Assembly (NCBI GenBank): GCA_017591395.1
Contig: WEDG01001396.1
Span: 1-64,000, forward strand
Length of the DNA: 64,000 nucleotides
Source of the DNA: Schistocephalus solidus
Lineage: Eukaryota > Platyhelminthes > Cestoda > Diphyllobothriidea > Diphyllobothriidae
Direction of reading: 5' to 3'
The notes below the pieces were generated by a model. It was not told the DNA's origin, did not search any database, and worked only from the letters and a program-made list of their open reading frames with translations. Of this stretch, positions 1-13,792 are shown piece by piece (position 1 is the first letter of the stretch; each line of letters begins with the position of its first letter). The translations under genes and the position numbers were made by a program.

Positions 1-926
1 AAATCAAGTAAACAGGGGGTTTAATTAAGTAGCATAAAGGAATGGAGGTGGCCTAATTCTCTTGCGTGCATTAGGAAAGCCAGTGAGAACGTCGAAGTTC
101 ACATTGCTAGCAACTACAACGAATCTAGGAGTTGCATTGGACTCTTTCAGAGGGTTCTGCATCTACACACAAATCACTTTTTCTGGACCATCTACAAGAA
201 TTTGAAAGGTACGCCAACGAAACCACCAACTGTTGGTTAGTAGTGAAAGGGGATCTGAAAGCGTTCAGTCGGTGGTCTTCAATTAATGAAGGCTGGATTT
301 TCAGGCTTGTTTGAGAATGAACATTTCATCATCATCAGAAAACTGGATCAAGTCAAAAACGAACATTACATTCAAATAAAGATGCCAAATAAAGAATCCG
401 CCACGAAGGCGACGCCACATCGCATCTGCTTGAAGGAACTACAGTAGTTAGCTGGAGTTCAGCGCATGAGGTTAAGGCACGCTGAATCAAATTATCGAAT
501 AGACCAAATTACCTGCTGGTGGCACTGCGCCTGGTGTCTTGGTGGTTGTAACTAAAATGGACAGAGGGAAAAGGACCAATGAACAGTTAAGCTGTGTTGC
601 TGGGTAGATACGCTAAAGCCAAAGTTAAGACATAGAGATCGTACTCGGTCACTTCTCACACCAGACATCACTGAAACGAAGCGGATCTAAATTTCGAAGC
701 GACAGGCAATGAGCATATTCGCCTAGGGAAAACTGTGCCAAAGGACGTGACTATATGCAGTTTATTCAGTCGAGGGAGGTAATTAGGTTGCATAAAGGAA
801 TGGAGAGACGCAATTCCTTGCGCACCTTAGGGTAGCTAGCGGTGAAACGTTAATAACCCGTGCATACGCATGCAACAGGAGAGATCAAATTCAACCAGAC
901 CCAAAGTCTAGCGAGCCCTTCCGTTT

Positions 927-1523
927 GTGAAGAACTTCTTGGAAGTTGTCAGCCGCCTTCACACTCCACTTGGAGTTGGGGTTGCACACAGATCAGAATC
1001 GACTAGCAGTCGCCGAGGCATGCGGCCTAAAGACCCATCGTCACGACAGGAAACGTCTGGCATCGTTTATCGGATCTGTTGCAGTTGTGTACAAAGCAAC
1101 TGCGTCAAAGAATCCGGTAGAGTACTCCGGACGCGAATGGTCGAGCACGCAGCGGCGGTGAGGAGGAAAGACTCCGTCTCCTGGGCTGCTGCTCAATCGA
1201 CGGAACCTGGCCATATTTTCAAGTTTGACGAGGCCGAAATCCTCGCAAGAGATGATAACCGCGTGACCCGCGAGCTGCTCGAGTCATGGTTCTCAGGCCC
1301 ACAGTCCATTAACAAGCGCAATCAACTCCCGTTCCCATATTCGGTTTTGAGGCATCGCGTGAGCAGGGAAATGGGTCACAAGGGGATAACGTGTGTGACC
1401 AACACCTCCAATGGCAGTCAGCCAAATCTCCTGGCCATTATCACGACCGCAACCAACATTGATGATGAAATCACGGGCATTGGCAACTCGGACGTGGACG
1501 GCCTTGCTATCATCGCATTATAA
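927..1523 (+). pseudogene. PLE C-terminal GIY-YIG endonuclease fragment, unit 1 (full-length frame)
   Basis: A 198-codon frame matches the C-terminal nuclease part of Penelope-like retroelements. GIVY lies at residues 45-48 and marks the start of the GIY-YIG fold. A Cys pair follows (CCSC, 51-54), then SGR (63-65), TRMVEH (69-74), GHIFKF (95-100) and the ELLESW block (116-121), whose Glu119 matches the metal-binding Glu of the family. The second half of the signature, normally Tyr-Val-Gly, reads Cys-Val-Lys (59-61), so nuclease activity is doubtful. The listed start is a GTG and is not a credible eukaryotic start; the frame is the tail of a longer ancestral protein. The RT that should precede it is absent. 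It ends with TAA at 1521-1523, just before a cag/gtaaga sequence. Confidence 0.8.
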
Positions 1524-3070
1524 ATTATTTCCAGGTAAGATGGAGAGAGTTGTTAATTGTAGTACGCATGTAATCATGTGGGCACTAGGTACTATAAATA
1601 CTGCTAACCATGTGCATATATCACAATTTCCTACAAATGTCACTGATGATGCGGCCGAGAGAGGATCTGAAACGGCAGACCAATTAACACCATGTTCCAG
1701 TGATAGGCTCTTCTTCTGAACTGTCTCCTGGTACTCGCCTGTTGGCTTCTATGGAAGATCTATTACAAACGCCCACTTGAAACTCTCCTTAACATATTAT
1801 TTGAGAATCAAGTAGTTGTGGCAAAGAGGGCAGTAGTTAAGCAGCTACTACTTCCTCCACCGAAGAACGTAATGGTTGGATAAAATGAAGTTCCCTGCAT
1901 TCAGAACGTGCCGGTTAACATTTGTGTAATTGAAATTCATTCGAGCAACGAGGCCCGTCTGCCGATACACGAAAAAAGGGATTAACTCGCCGCTATGTCA
2001 TGCAGTCACATATAATCCATCACCTGTCACTCATCGCTCAACCTATTACAGATTTGCATGAAAATTTCTACATATTCAGAGGCACCGACATTGTCCGCGG
2101 ATGCATTGCAGTACCCGAATCCGCGGCCGGAACTGATAGAGTGCAAATCAAGTAAACAGGGGGTGTAATTAAGTAGCATAAAGGAATGGAGGTGGCCTAA
2201 TTCTCTTGCGCGCATTAGGAAAGCCAGTGAGAACGTCGAAGTTCACATTGCTTGCGACTACTACGTAGCCAGGAGTTGCATTGGACTCTTTCAGAGGGTC
2301 CAGCATCTACACAAAAATCACATTTTCTGGACCATCTACAAGAATTTGAAAGGCACGCCAGCGGAACCACCAACTGTGTATTAATAGCAAAAGGGGATCT
2401 GAAAGCTTTCAGTCAGTGGTCTTTAATTACTGAAGGCCGGATTTTCAGGCTTGCTTGCGAGTGAATATTTCGTCATCATCAGAAAACCGGATCATGTCAA
2501 AAACGAAAAGTCCTTTCAACTCAATAGGCCAAATAAAGAATCCGCCACGAAGGCGACGCCACATCGCATCTGCTTGAAGGAACTACAGTAGTTAGCTGGA
2601 GTTCAGCGAGTGAGGTTAAGGCACGCTGAATCAAATTATGAAATAGACCAAATTACCTGCTCGTGGCACTGCGCCTGGTGTCTTGGTGGTTGTAACTAAA
2701 ATGGACAGAGGGAAAAGGACCAATGAACCGTTAAGCTCTGGTGCCGGGTAGATACGCTAAAGCCAAAGTTAAGACGTAGTGATCGTACTCGGTCACTTCT
2801 CACACCAGACATCACTGAAACGAAGCGGGTCTAAATTTCGAAGCGACAGGCAATTAGCATATTCGCCTAGGAGTAAACTGTGCCAAAGGACGAGACTATA
2901 TGCAGTTCATTTAGTCGATGGAGGTAATAAGGTTGCATAAAGGAATGGAGAGACGCAATTCCTTGCGCACCTTAGGGTAGCTAGCGGCGAACGTTGTCAA
3001 CCCGTGCATACGCCTGCAACAGGAGAGATCAAATTCAACCAGACCCAAAGTCTAGCGAGCCCTTCCGTTT

Positions 3071-3668
3071 GTGAAGAACTTCTCGGAAGTCGTCAGCCGC
3101 CTTCACACTCCACTTGGAGTTGGGGTTGCACACAGATCAGAATCGACTAGCAGTCGCCGAGGCATGCGGCCTAAAGACCCATCGTCACGACAGGAAACGT
3201 CTGGCATCGTTTATCGGATCTGGTGCAGTTGTGTACAAAGCAACTGCGTCAGAGAATCCGGTAGAGTACTCCGGACGTGAATGGTCGAGCATGCAGCTGC
3301 GGTGAGGCGGAGAGACGCCATCTCCTGGGCTGCTGCTCACTCGACGGAACCTGGCCATATTTTCAAGTTTGACGAGGCCGAAATCCTCGCAAGAGATGAT
3401 AACCGCGTGACTCGCAGAGCTGCTCGAGTCATGGTTCTCAGGCCCACAGTCTATTAACAAGCGCAATCAACTCCCGTTCCCATATTCGGTTTTGAGGCAT
3501 CGCGTGAGCAGGGAAATGGGTCACAAGGGGAGGACGTGTGTGACCAACACCTCCAATGGCAGTCAGCCAAATCTCCTGGCCATTATCACGACCGCAACCA
3601 ACATTGATGATGAAATCACGGGCATTGGCAACTCGGACGTGTACGGCCTTGCTATCATCGCATTATAA
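3071..3668 (+). pseudogene. PLE GIY-YIG fragment, unit 2 (frameshifted)
   Basis: Same domain as in unit 1, here with YRIW and Cys-Val-Arg in place of Tyr-Val-Gly. One extra base near 3417 (ctcgcagagctg instead of cgcgagctg) shifts the frame just before the ELLESW block, so the catalytic Glu is read out of frame. A short unrelated minus-strand frame at 3185-3466 is a shadow of this region. Reading resumes in another frame to the usual TAA near 3668. Confidence 0.78.
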
Positions 3669-5213
3669 ATTATTTCCAGGTAAGATGGAGAGAGTTGTTA
3701 ATTGTAGTACGCATGTAATCACGTGGCCACTAGGGACTTTAAAAACTGCTAACCATGTGCATATATCACAATTTCCTACAAATGTCACTGATGATGCGGC
3801 CGAGAGAGGATCTGAAACGGCAGACCAATTAACACCATGTTCCAGTGATAGGCTCTTCTTCTGAACTGTCTCCTGGTACTCGCCTGTTGGCTTCTATGGA
3901 AGATCTAATACAAACGCCCACTTGAAACTATCCTTAACATATTATTTGAGCATCACGTAGTTGTGGCAAAGAGGGCAGTAGTTAAGCAGCTACTACCTCC
4001 TCCACCGAAGAACGTAATGGTTGGATAAAATGAAGTTCACTGCATACAGAACGTGCAGGTTGACATTCGTGTAATTGAAATTCATTCGAGCAACGAGGCC
4101 CGTCTGCCGATACACGAAAAAAGGGATTAACTCGCCGCTATGTCATGCAGTCACATATAATCCATCACCTGTCACTCATCGCTCAACCTATTACAGATTT
4201 GCATGAAAATTTCTACATATTCAGAGGCACCGACATTGTCAGCGGATGCATTGCAGTACCCGAATCCGCGGCCAGAACTGATAGAGTGCAAATCAAGTAA
4301 ACAGGGGGTTTAATTAAGTAGCATAAAGGAATGGAGGTGGCCTAATTCTCTTGCGCGCATTAGGAAAGCCAGTGAGAACGTCGAAGTTCACATTGCTTGC
4401 GACTACTACGTAGCCAGGAGTTGCATTGGACTCTTTCAGAGGGTCCAGCATCTACACACAAATCACATTTTCTGGACCATCTACAAGAATTTGAAAGGCA
4501 CGCCAGCGGAACCACCAACTGTGGATTAGTAGCGAAAGGGGATCTGAAAGCTTTCAGTCAGTGGTCTTTAAATACTTAAGGCCGGATTTTCAGGCTTGTT
4601 TGCGAGTGAACATTTCGTCATCATCAGAAAACCGGATCAAGTCAAAACGAAAAGTCCTTTCAACTCAAGATGCCAAATAAAGAATCCGCCACGAAGGCGA
4701 CGCCACATCGCATCTGCTTAAAGGAACTACAGTAGTTAGCTGGAGTTCAGCGAGTGAGGTTAAGGCACGCTTAATCAAATTATGAAATAGACCAAATTAC
4801 CTGCTCGTGGCACTGCGCCTGGTGTCTTGGTGGTTGTAACTGAAATGGACAAGGGAAAAGGACCCATGAAACGTTAAGCTCTGGTGCCGGGAAGATACGC
4901 TAAAGCCAAAGTTAAGACGTAGTGATCGTACTCGGTCACTTCTCACACCAGACATCATTGAAACGAAGAAGGTCTAAATTTCGAAGCAACCGGCAATTAG
5001 CATATTCGCCTAGGGAAAACTCTGCCAAAGGACGAGACTATATACAGTTCATTTAGTCGAGGGAAGTAATTAGGTTGCATAAAGGAATGGAGAGACGCAA
5101 TTCCTTGCGCACCTTAGGGTAGCTAGCGGCGAAACGTTGTCAACCCGTGCATACGCCTGCAACAGGAGACATCAAATTCAACCAGACCCAAAGTCTAGCG
5201 AGCCCTTCCGTTT

Positions 5214-5756
5214 GTGAAGAACTTCTCGGAAGTCGTCAGCCGCCTTCACACTCCACTTGGAGTTGGGGTTGCACACAGATCAGAATCGACTAGCAGTCGC
5301 CGAGGCATGCGGCCTAAAGACCCATCGTCACGACAGGAAACGTCTGGCATCGTTTATCGGATCTGGTGCAGTTGTGTACAAAGCAACTGCGTCAGAGAAT
5401 CCGGTAGAGTACTCCGGACGCGAATGGTCGAGCACGCAGCTGCGGTGAGGAGGAAAGACGCCGTCTCCTGGGCTGCTGCTCACTCGACGGAACCTGGCCA
5501 TATTTTCAAGTTTGACGAGGCCCAAATCCTCGCAAGAGATGATAACCACGTGACCCGCGAGCTGCTTGAGTCATGGTTCTCAGGCCCACATTCCATTAAC
5601 AAGCGCAATCAACTCCCGTTCCCATATTCTGTGTTGAGGCATCGCATGAGCAGGGAAATGGGTCACGTGTGGAGGACGTGTGTGACCCATATCTCCAATG
5701 GCAGTCAGCCAAATCTCCTGGCCATTATTACGGCCGCAACCAACATTGATCATTAA
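5214..5756 (+). pseudogene. PLE GIY-YIG fragment, unit 3 (18 codons short)
   Basis: The frame is open through GIVY, the Cys pair, TRMVEH and ELLESW. The usual Asp-Asp-Glu near the C-terminus has become Asp-His-stop (gatcattaa), removing the last 18 codons. This unit also has several private substitutions late in the frame (RMSREMGHVW), so it is one of the more diverged copies. Confidence 0.78.
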
Positions 5757-7358
5757 ATCACGGGCATTGGCGACTCGGACGTGGGCGGCCTTGCTATCAA
5801 CGCATTATAAATTATCCCCAAGTAAGATGGAGAGCGTTGTTTACTGTATTACGCATGTCATAACGTGGCCACTTGGTACTATAAATACTGCTAACCATGT
5901 GCATATATCACAATTTCCTACAAATGTCACTGATGATGCGGCCAAGAGAGGATCTGAAACGGCAGACCAATTAACACCATGTTCCAGTGATAGGCTCTTC
6001 TTCTGAACTGTCTCCTGGTACTCGCCTGTTGGCTTCTATGGAAGATCTATTACAAACGCCCCACTTGAAACTCTCCTTAACATATTATTTGAGAATCACG
6101 TTGTTGTGGCAAAGAGGGCAGTAGTTAAGCAGCTACTACCTCCTCCACCGAAGAACGTAATGGTTGGATAAAATGAAGTTCCCTGCATTCAGAACGTGCC
6201 GGTTTACATTTGTGTAATTGAAATTCATTCGAGCAACGAGGCCCGTCTGCCGATACACGAAAAAAGGGATTAACTCGCCGCTATGTCATGCAGTCACATA
6301 TAATCCATCAGCTGTCACTCGTCGCTCAACCTATTACAGATTTTCATGAAACTTTCTCGATATTCAGAGGCACCGACATTGTCAGCGGATGCAGTGCAGT
6401 ACCCGAATCCGCGGCCAGAACTGATAGAGTGCAAATCAAGTAAACAGGGGGTGTAATTAAGTAGCATAATCGAATGGAGGTGGCCTAATTTTCTTGCGCG
6501 CATTAGGAAAGCCAGTGAGAACGTCGAAGTTCACATTGCTTGTGACTTCTACGTAGCAAGGAGTTGCATTGGATTCTATTAGAGGGTCCCGTATGTACAC
6601 TCAAATCACATTTTGTGGACCATCTACAAGAATTTGAAAGGCACGCCAGTGGAACCACCAACTGTGGATTAGTAGCGAAAGGGGATCTGAAAGCTTTCAG
6701 TCAGTGGTCTTTAAATACTTAAGGCCGGATTTTCAGGCTTGTTTGCGAGTGAACATTTCGTCATCATCAGAAAACCGGATCAAGTCGAAAACGAAAAGTC
6801 CTTTCAACTCAAGATGCCAAATAAATAATCCGCCACGAAGGCGACGCCACATCGCATCTGCTTGAAGGAACTTCAGTAGTTAGCTGGAGTTCAGCGAGTG
6901 AGGTTAAGGCACGCTGAATCAAATTATGGAATCGACCAAATTACCTGCTCGTGGCACTGCGCCTGGTGTCTTGGTGGTTGTAACTAAAATGGACAGAGGG
7001 AAAAGGACCAATGAACCGTTAAGCTCTGGTGCCGGGTAGATACGCTAAAGCCAAAGTTAAGACGTAGTGATCGTACTCGGTCACTTCTCACACCAGACAT
7101 CACTGAAACTAAGCGGGTCTAAATTTCTAAGCGACAGGCAATAAGCATATTCGCCTAGAGAACACTGTGCCAAAGGACGAGACTATATGCAGTTCATTTA
7201 GTCGATAGAGGTAATTAGGTTGCATAAAGGAATGGAGAGACGCAATTCCTTGCGCACCTTAGGGTAGCTAGCGGCGAATCGTTGTCAACCCGTGCATACG
7301 CCTGCAACAGGAGAGATCAAATTCAACCAGACCCAAAGTCTAGCGAGCCCTTCCGTTT

Positions 7359-7955
7359 GTGAAGAACTTCTCGGATGTCGTCAGCCGCCTTCACACTCCA
7401 CTTGGAGTTGGGGTTGCACACAGATCAGAATCGACTAGCAGTCGCCGAGGCATGCGGCCTAAAGACCCATCGTCACGACAGGAAACGTCTGGCATCGTTT
7501 ATCGGATCTGGTGCAGTTGTGTACAAAGCAACTGCGTCAGAGAATCCGGTAGAGTACTCCGGACGCGAATGGTCGAGCACGCAGCTGCGGTGAGGAGGAA
7601 AGACGCCGTCTCCTGGGCTGCTGCTCACTCGACGGAACCTGGCCATATTTTCAAGTTTGACGAGGCCGAAATCCTCGCAAGAGATGATAACCGCGTGACC
7701 CGCGAGCTGCTTGAGTCATGGTTCTCAGGCCCACAGTCTATTAACAAGCGCAATCAACTCCCGTTCCCATATTCGGTTTTGAGGCATCGCGTGAGCAGGG
7801 AAATGGGTCACAAGGGGATAACGTGTGTGACCAAAACCTCCAATGGCAGTCAGCCAAATCTCCTGGCCATTATCACGACCGCAACCAACATTGATGATGA
7901 AATCACGGGCATTGGCGACTCCAACGTGTACGGCCTTGCTATCATCTCATTATAA
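7359..7955 (+). pseudogene. PLE GIY-YIG fragment, unit 4 (full-length frame)
   Basis: The second 198-codon copy that is open from end to end. It keeps GIVY, CSC, SGR, TRMVEH, the ELLESW block and the RNQLPFPYSVLRHR segment typical of PLE C-termini. Cys-Val-Arg replaces Tyr-Val-Gly as in the neighbours, so the substitution predates amplification of the array. No upstream RT and no ATG at the start. Confidence 0.8.
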
Positions 7956-9503
7956 ATTATTTCCAGGTAAGATGGAGAGGGTTGTTAATTGTAGTACGCA
8001 TGTAATCACGTGGCCACTAGGGACTTTAAATACTGCTAACCATGTGCATATATCACAATTTCCTACAAATGTCACTGATGATGCGGCCGAGAGAGGATCT
8101 GAAACGGCAGACCAATTAACACCATGTTCCAGTGATAGGCTCTTCTTCTGAACTGTCTCCTGGTACTCGCCTGTTGGCTTCTATGGAAGATCTATTACAA
8201 ACCCCCATTTGAAACTATCCTTAACATATTATTTGAGCATCACGTAGTTGTGGCAAAGAGGGCAGTAGTTAAGCAGCTACTACCTCCTCCACCGAAGAAC
8301 GTAATGGTTGGATAAAATGAAGTTCCCTGCATTCAGAACGTGCCGGTTAACATTTGTGTAATTGAAATTCATTCGAGCAACGAGGCCCGTCTGCCGATAC
8401 ACGAAAAAAGGGATTTAACTCGCCGCTATGTCATGCAGTCACATATAATCCATCAGCTGTCACTCGTCGCTCAACCTATTACAGATTTTCATGAAAATTT
8501 CTCGATATTTAGAGGCACCGACATTGTCAGCGGATGCAGTGCAGTACCCGAATCCGCGGCCAGAACTGATAGAGTGCAAATCAAGTAAAAAAGGGGTGTA
8601 ATTAAGTAGCATAAAGGAATGGAGGTGGCATGATTCTCTTGCGCGCATTAGGAAAGCCAGTGAGAACGTCGAAGTTCACATTGCTTGTGACTTCTACGTA
8701 GCAAGGAGTTGCATTGGACTCTTTCAGAGGGTCCCGCATCTACACACAAATCACATTTTCTGGACCATCTACAAGAATTTGAAAGGCACGCCAGCGGAAC
8801 CACCAACTGTGTATTAGTAGCGAAAGGGGATCTGAAAGCTTTCAGTCAGTGGTCTTTAATTACTGAAGGCCGGATTTTCAGGCTTGTTTGCGAGTGAACA
8901 TTTCGTCATCATCAGAAAACCGGATCAAGTCAAAAACGAAAAGTCCTTTCAACTCAAGATGCCAAATAAAGAATCCGCCACGAAGGCGACGCCACATCGC
9001 ATCTGCTTGAAGGAACTTCAGTAGTTAGCTGGAGTTCAGCGAGTGAGGTTAAGGCACGCTGAATCAAATTATGGAATCGACCAAATTACCTGCTCGTGGC
9101 ACTGCGCCTGGTGTCTTGGTGGTTGTAACTAAAATGGACAGAGGGAAAAGGACCAATGAACCGTTAAGCTCTGGTGCCGGGTAGATACGCTAAAGCCAAA
9201 GTTAAGACGTACTGATCGTACTCGGTCACTTCTCACACCAGACATCACTGAAACTAAGCGGGTCTAAATTTCTAAGCGACAGGCAATAAGCATATTCGCC
9301 TAGAGAAAACTGTGCCAAAGGACGAGACTATATGCAGTTCATTTAGTCGGGGGAGGTAATTAGGTTGCATAAAGGAATGGAGAGACGCAATTCCTTGCGC
9401 ACCTTAGGGTAGCGAGCGGCGAATCGTTGTCAACCCGTGCATACGCCTGCAACAGGAGAGATCAAATTCAACCAGACCCAAAGTCTAGCGAGCCCTTCCG
9501 TTT

Positions 9504-10101
9504 GTGAAGAACTTCTCGGATGTCGTCAGCCGCCTTCACACTCCACTTGGAGTTGGGGTTGCACACAGATCAGAATCGACTAGCAGTCGCCGAGGCATGC
9601 GGCCTAAAGACCCATCGTCACGACAGGAAACGTCTGGCATCGTTTATCGGATCTGGTGCAGTTGTGTACAAAGCAACTGCGTCAGAGAATCCGGTAGAGT
9701 ACTCCGGACGCGAATGGTCGAGGCACGCAGCTGCGGTGAGGAGGAAAGACGCCGTCTCCTGGGCTGATGCTCACTCGACGGAACCTGGCCATATTTTCAA
9801 GTTTGACGAGGCCGAAATCCTCGCTAGAGATGAAAACCACGTGACCCGCGAGCTGCTTGAGTCATGGTTCTCAGGCCCACATTCCATTAACAAGCGCAAT
9901 CAACTCCCGTTCCCATATTCGGTTTTGAGGCATCGCGTGAGCAGGGAAATGGGTCACAAGGGGATAACGTGTGTGACCAAAACCTCCAATGGCAGTCAGC
10001 CAAATCTCCTGGCCATTATCACGACCGCAACCAACATTGATGATGAAATCACGGGCATTGGCGACTCCAACGTGTACGGCCTTGCTATCATCTCATTATA
10101 A
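9504..10101 (+). pseudogene. PLE GIY-YIG fragment, unit 5 (frameshifted)
   Basis: A single extra G near 9722 (tcgaggcacgc) shifts the frame inside the TRMVEH motif. Upstream residues read from 9504. Downstream residues, including ELLESW, continue in the frame that also opens at 9520 and ends at 10101. Both halves are otherwise well preserved, so the insertion is recent. Confidence 0.78.
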
Positions 10102-11649
10102 ATTATTTCCAGGTAAGATGGAGAGGGTTGTTAATTGTAGTACGCATGTAATCACGTGGCCACTAGGGACTTTAAAATACTGCTAACCATGTGCATATAT
10201 CACAATTTCCTACAAATGTCACTGATGATGCGGCCGAGAGAGGATCTGAAACGGCAGACCAATTAACACCATGTTCCAGTGATAGGCTCTTCTTCTGAAC
10301 TGTCTCCTGGTACTCGCCTGTTGGCTTCTATGGAAGATCTATTACAAACCCCCATTTGAAACTATCCTTAACATATTATTTGAGCATCACGTAGTTGTGG
10401 CAAAGAGGGCAGTAGTTAAGCAGCTACTACCTCCTCCATCGAAGAACGTAATGGTTGGATAAAATGAAGTTCCCTGCATTCAGAACGTGCCGGTTAACAT
10501 TTGTGTAATTTAAATTCATTAGAGCAACGAGGCCCGTCTGCTGATACACGAAAAAAGGGATTAACTCGCCGCTATGTCATGCAGTCACATATAATCCATC
10601 AGCTGTCACTCGTCGCTCAACCTATAACAGATTTTCATGAATATTTCTCGATATTCAGAGGCACCGACATTGTCAGCCGATGCAGTGCAATACCCGAATC
10701 CGCGGCCAGAACTGATAGAGTGCAAATCAATTAAACAGGGGGGTGTAATTAAGTAGCATAAAGGAATGGAGGTGGCATAATTCTCTTGCGCGCATTACGA
10801 AAGCCAGTGAGAACGTCGAAGTTCCCATTGCTAGGGACTACTACGTAGCAAGGAGTTGCATTGGACTCTTTCAGAGGGTCCCGCATCTACACACAAATCA
10901 CATTTTCTGGACCATCTACAAGGATTTGAAAGGCACGCCAGCGGAACCACCAACTGTGGATTAGCAGCGAAAGGGGATCTGAAAGCTTTCAGTCAGTGGT
11001 CTTTAATTACTGAAGGCCGGATTTTCAGGCTTGTTTGTGAGTGAACATTTAGTCATCATCAGAAAACCGGATCAAGTCGAAAACGAAAAGTCCTTTTAAC
11101 TCAAGATGCCAAATAAATAATCCGCCACGAAGGCGACGCCACATCGCATCTGCTTGAAGGAACTACAGTAGTTAGCTGGAGTTCAGCGAGTGAGGTTAAG
11201 GCACGCTGAATCAAATTATGGAATCGACCAAATTACCTGCTCGTGGCACTGCGCCTGGTGTCTTGGTGGTTGTAACTAAAATGGACAGAGGGAAAAGGAC
11301 CAATGAACCGTTAAGCTCTGGTGCCGGGTAGATACGCTAAAGCCAAAGTTAAGACGAAGTGATCGTACTCGGTCACTTCTCACACCAGACATCACTGAAA
11401 CGAAGCGGGTCTAAATTTCGAAGCGACAGGCAATTAGCATATTCGCCTAGAGAAAACTGTGCCAAAGGACGAGACTATATGCAGTTCATTAGTCGGGGGA
11501 GGTAATTAGGTTGCATAAAGGAATGGAGAGACGCAATTCCTTGCGCTATTTAGGGTAGCGAGCGGCGAATCGTTGTCAACCCGTGCATACGCCTGCAACA
11601 GGAGAGATCAAATTCAACCAGACCCAAAGTCTAGCGAGCCCTTCCGTTT

Positions 11650-12246
11650 GTGAAGAACTTCTCGGATGTCGTCAGCCGCCTTAACACTCCACTTGGAGTT
11701 GGGGTTGCACACAGATCAGAATCGACTAGCAGTCGCCGAGGCATGCGGCCTAAAGACCCATCGTCACGACAGGAAACGTCTGGCATCGTTTATCGGATCT
11801 GGTGCAGTTGTGTACAAAGCAACTGCGTCAGAGAATCCAGTAGAGTACTCCGGACGCGAATGGTCGAGCACGCAGCTGCGGTGAGGAGGAAAGACGCCGT
11901 CTCCTGGGCTGATGCTCACTCGACGGAACCTGGCCATATTTTCAAGTTTGACGAGGCCGAAATCCTCGCTAGAGATGATAACCGCGTGACCCGCTAGCTG
12001 CTCAAGTCATGGTTCTCAGGCCCACATTCCATTAACAAGCGCAATCAACTCCCGTTCCCATATTCGGTTTTGAGGCATCGCGTGAGCAGGGAAATGGGTC
12101 ACAAAGGGGATAACGTGTGACCAACACCTCCAATGGCAGTCAGCCAAATCTCCTGGCCATTATCACGACCGCAACCAACATTGATGATGAAATCACGGGC
12201 ATTGGCGACTCCAACGTGTACGGCCTTGCTATCATCTCATTATAAA
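11650..12246 (+). pseudogene. PLE GIY-YIG fragment, unit 6 (nonsense)
   Basis: The frame is open from 11650 to a TAG at 11995-11997 (cgctag instead of cgcgag), just before the LLESW block, so the catalytic Glu is lost from the product. The remainder of the domain is still recognisable to about 12246. The same nonsense change occurs in unit 7, so units 6 and 7 share a recent common ancestor. Confidence 0.78.
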
Positions 12247-13792
12247 TTATTTCCAGGTAAGATGGAGAGGGTTGTTAATTGTAGTACGCATGTAATCACG
12301 TGGCCACTAGGGACTTTAAAAACTGCTAACCATGTGCATAAATCACAATTTCCTACAAATTTCACTGATGATGCGGCCGAGAGAGGATCTGAAACGGCAG
12401 ACCAATTAACACCATGTTCCAGTGATAGGCTCTTCTTCTGAACTGTCTCCTTGTACTTGCCTGTTGGCTTCTATGGAAGATCTATTACAAACGCCCACTT
12501 GAAACTCTCCTTAACATATTATTTGAGCATCACGTAGTTGTGGCAAAGAGGGCAGTAGTTAAGCAGCTACTACTTCCTCCACCGAAGAACGTAATGGGTG
12601 GATAAAATGAAGTTCACTGCATACAGAACGTGCAGGTTGACATTCGTGTAATTGAAATTCATTCGAGCAACGAGGCCCGTCTGCCGATACACGAAAAAAG
12701 GGATTTACACGCCGCTATGTCATGCAGTCACATATAATCCATCAGCTGTCACTCGTCGCTCAACCTATAACAGATTTTCATGAATATTTCTCGATATTCA
12801 GAGGCACCGACATTGTCAGCCGATGCAGTGCAATACCCGAATCCGCGGCCAGAACTGATAAGGTGCAAATCAAGTAAACAGGGGGTGTAATTAAGTAGCA
12901 TAAAGGAATGGAGGTGGCATAATTCTCTTGCGCGCATTACGAAAGCCAGTGAGAACGTCGAAGTTCCCATTGCTAGGGACTACTACGTAGCAAGGAGTTG
13001 CATTGGACTCTTTTAGAGGGTCCCGCATCTACACACAAATCACATTTTCTGGACCATCTACAAGGATTTGAAAGGCACGCCAGCGGAACCACCAACTGTG
13101 GATTAGCAGCGAAAGGGGATCTGAAAGCTTTCAGTCAGTGGTCTTTAATTACTGAAGGCCGGATTTTCAGGCTTGTTTGTGAGTGAACATTTCGTCATCA
13201 TCAGAAAACCGGATCAAGTCGAAAACGAAAAGTCCTTTCAACTCAAGATGCCAAATAAATAATCCGCCACGAAGGCGACGCCACATCGCATCTGCTTGAA
13301 GGAACTACAGTAGTTAACTGGAGTTCAGCGAGTGAGGTTAAGGCACGCTGAATCAAATTATGGAATCGACCAAATTACCTGCTCGTGGCACTGCGCCTGG
13401 TGTCTTGGTGGTTGTAACTAAAATGGACAGAGGGAAAAGGACCAATGAACCGTTAAGCTCTGGTGCCGGGTAGATACGCTAAAGCCAAAGTTAAGACGAA
13501 GTGATCGTACTCGGTCACTTCTCACACCAGACATCACTGAAACGAAGCGGGTCTAAATTTCGAAGCGACAGGCAATTAGCATATTCGCCTAGAGAAAACT
13601 GTGCCAAAGGACGTGACTATATGCAGTTCATTCAGTCGAGGGAGGTAATTAGGTTGCATAAAGGAATGGAGAGACGCAATTCCTTGCGCTATTTAGGGTA
13701 GCGAGCGGCGAATCGTTGTCAACCCGTGCATACGCCTGCAACAGGAGAGATCAAATTCAACCAGACCCAAAGTCTAGCGAGCCCTTCCGTTT

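Noticed and set aside
132..314. A 60-70-codon frame repeated in most satellite units (MHWTLSEGPAS...)
   Set aside because: No recognisable domain. Its repetition follows from the array, and the copies in units 1 and 4 differ in start or are truncated.
1634..1690. Hammerhead-ribozyme-like core (ctgatga ... gaaac) in each satellite unit, considered because PLEs are known to carry hammerheads
   Set aside because: The segment between ctgatga and gaaac does not pair as stem II, and the sequence after gaaac gives no stem III with a cleavage triplet. Only the conserved words match.
2470..2500. Minus-strand ctgatgatgacgaaat in the satellite units as a second hammerhead candidate
   Set aside because: Only four bases separate the two core words, so there is no stem II, and no flanking stems pair convincingly.
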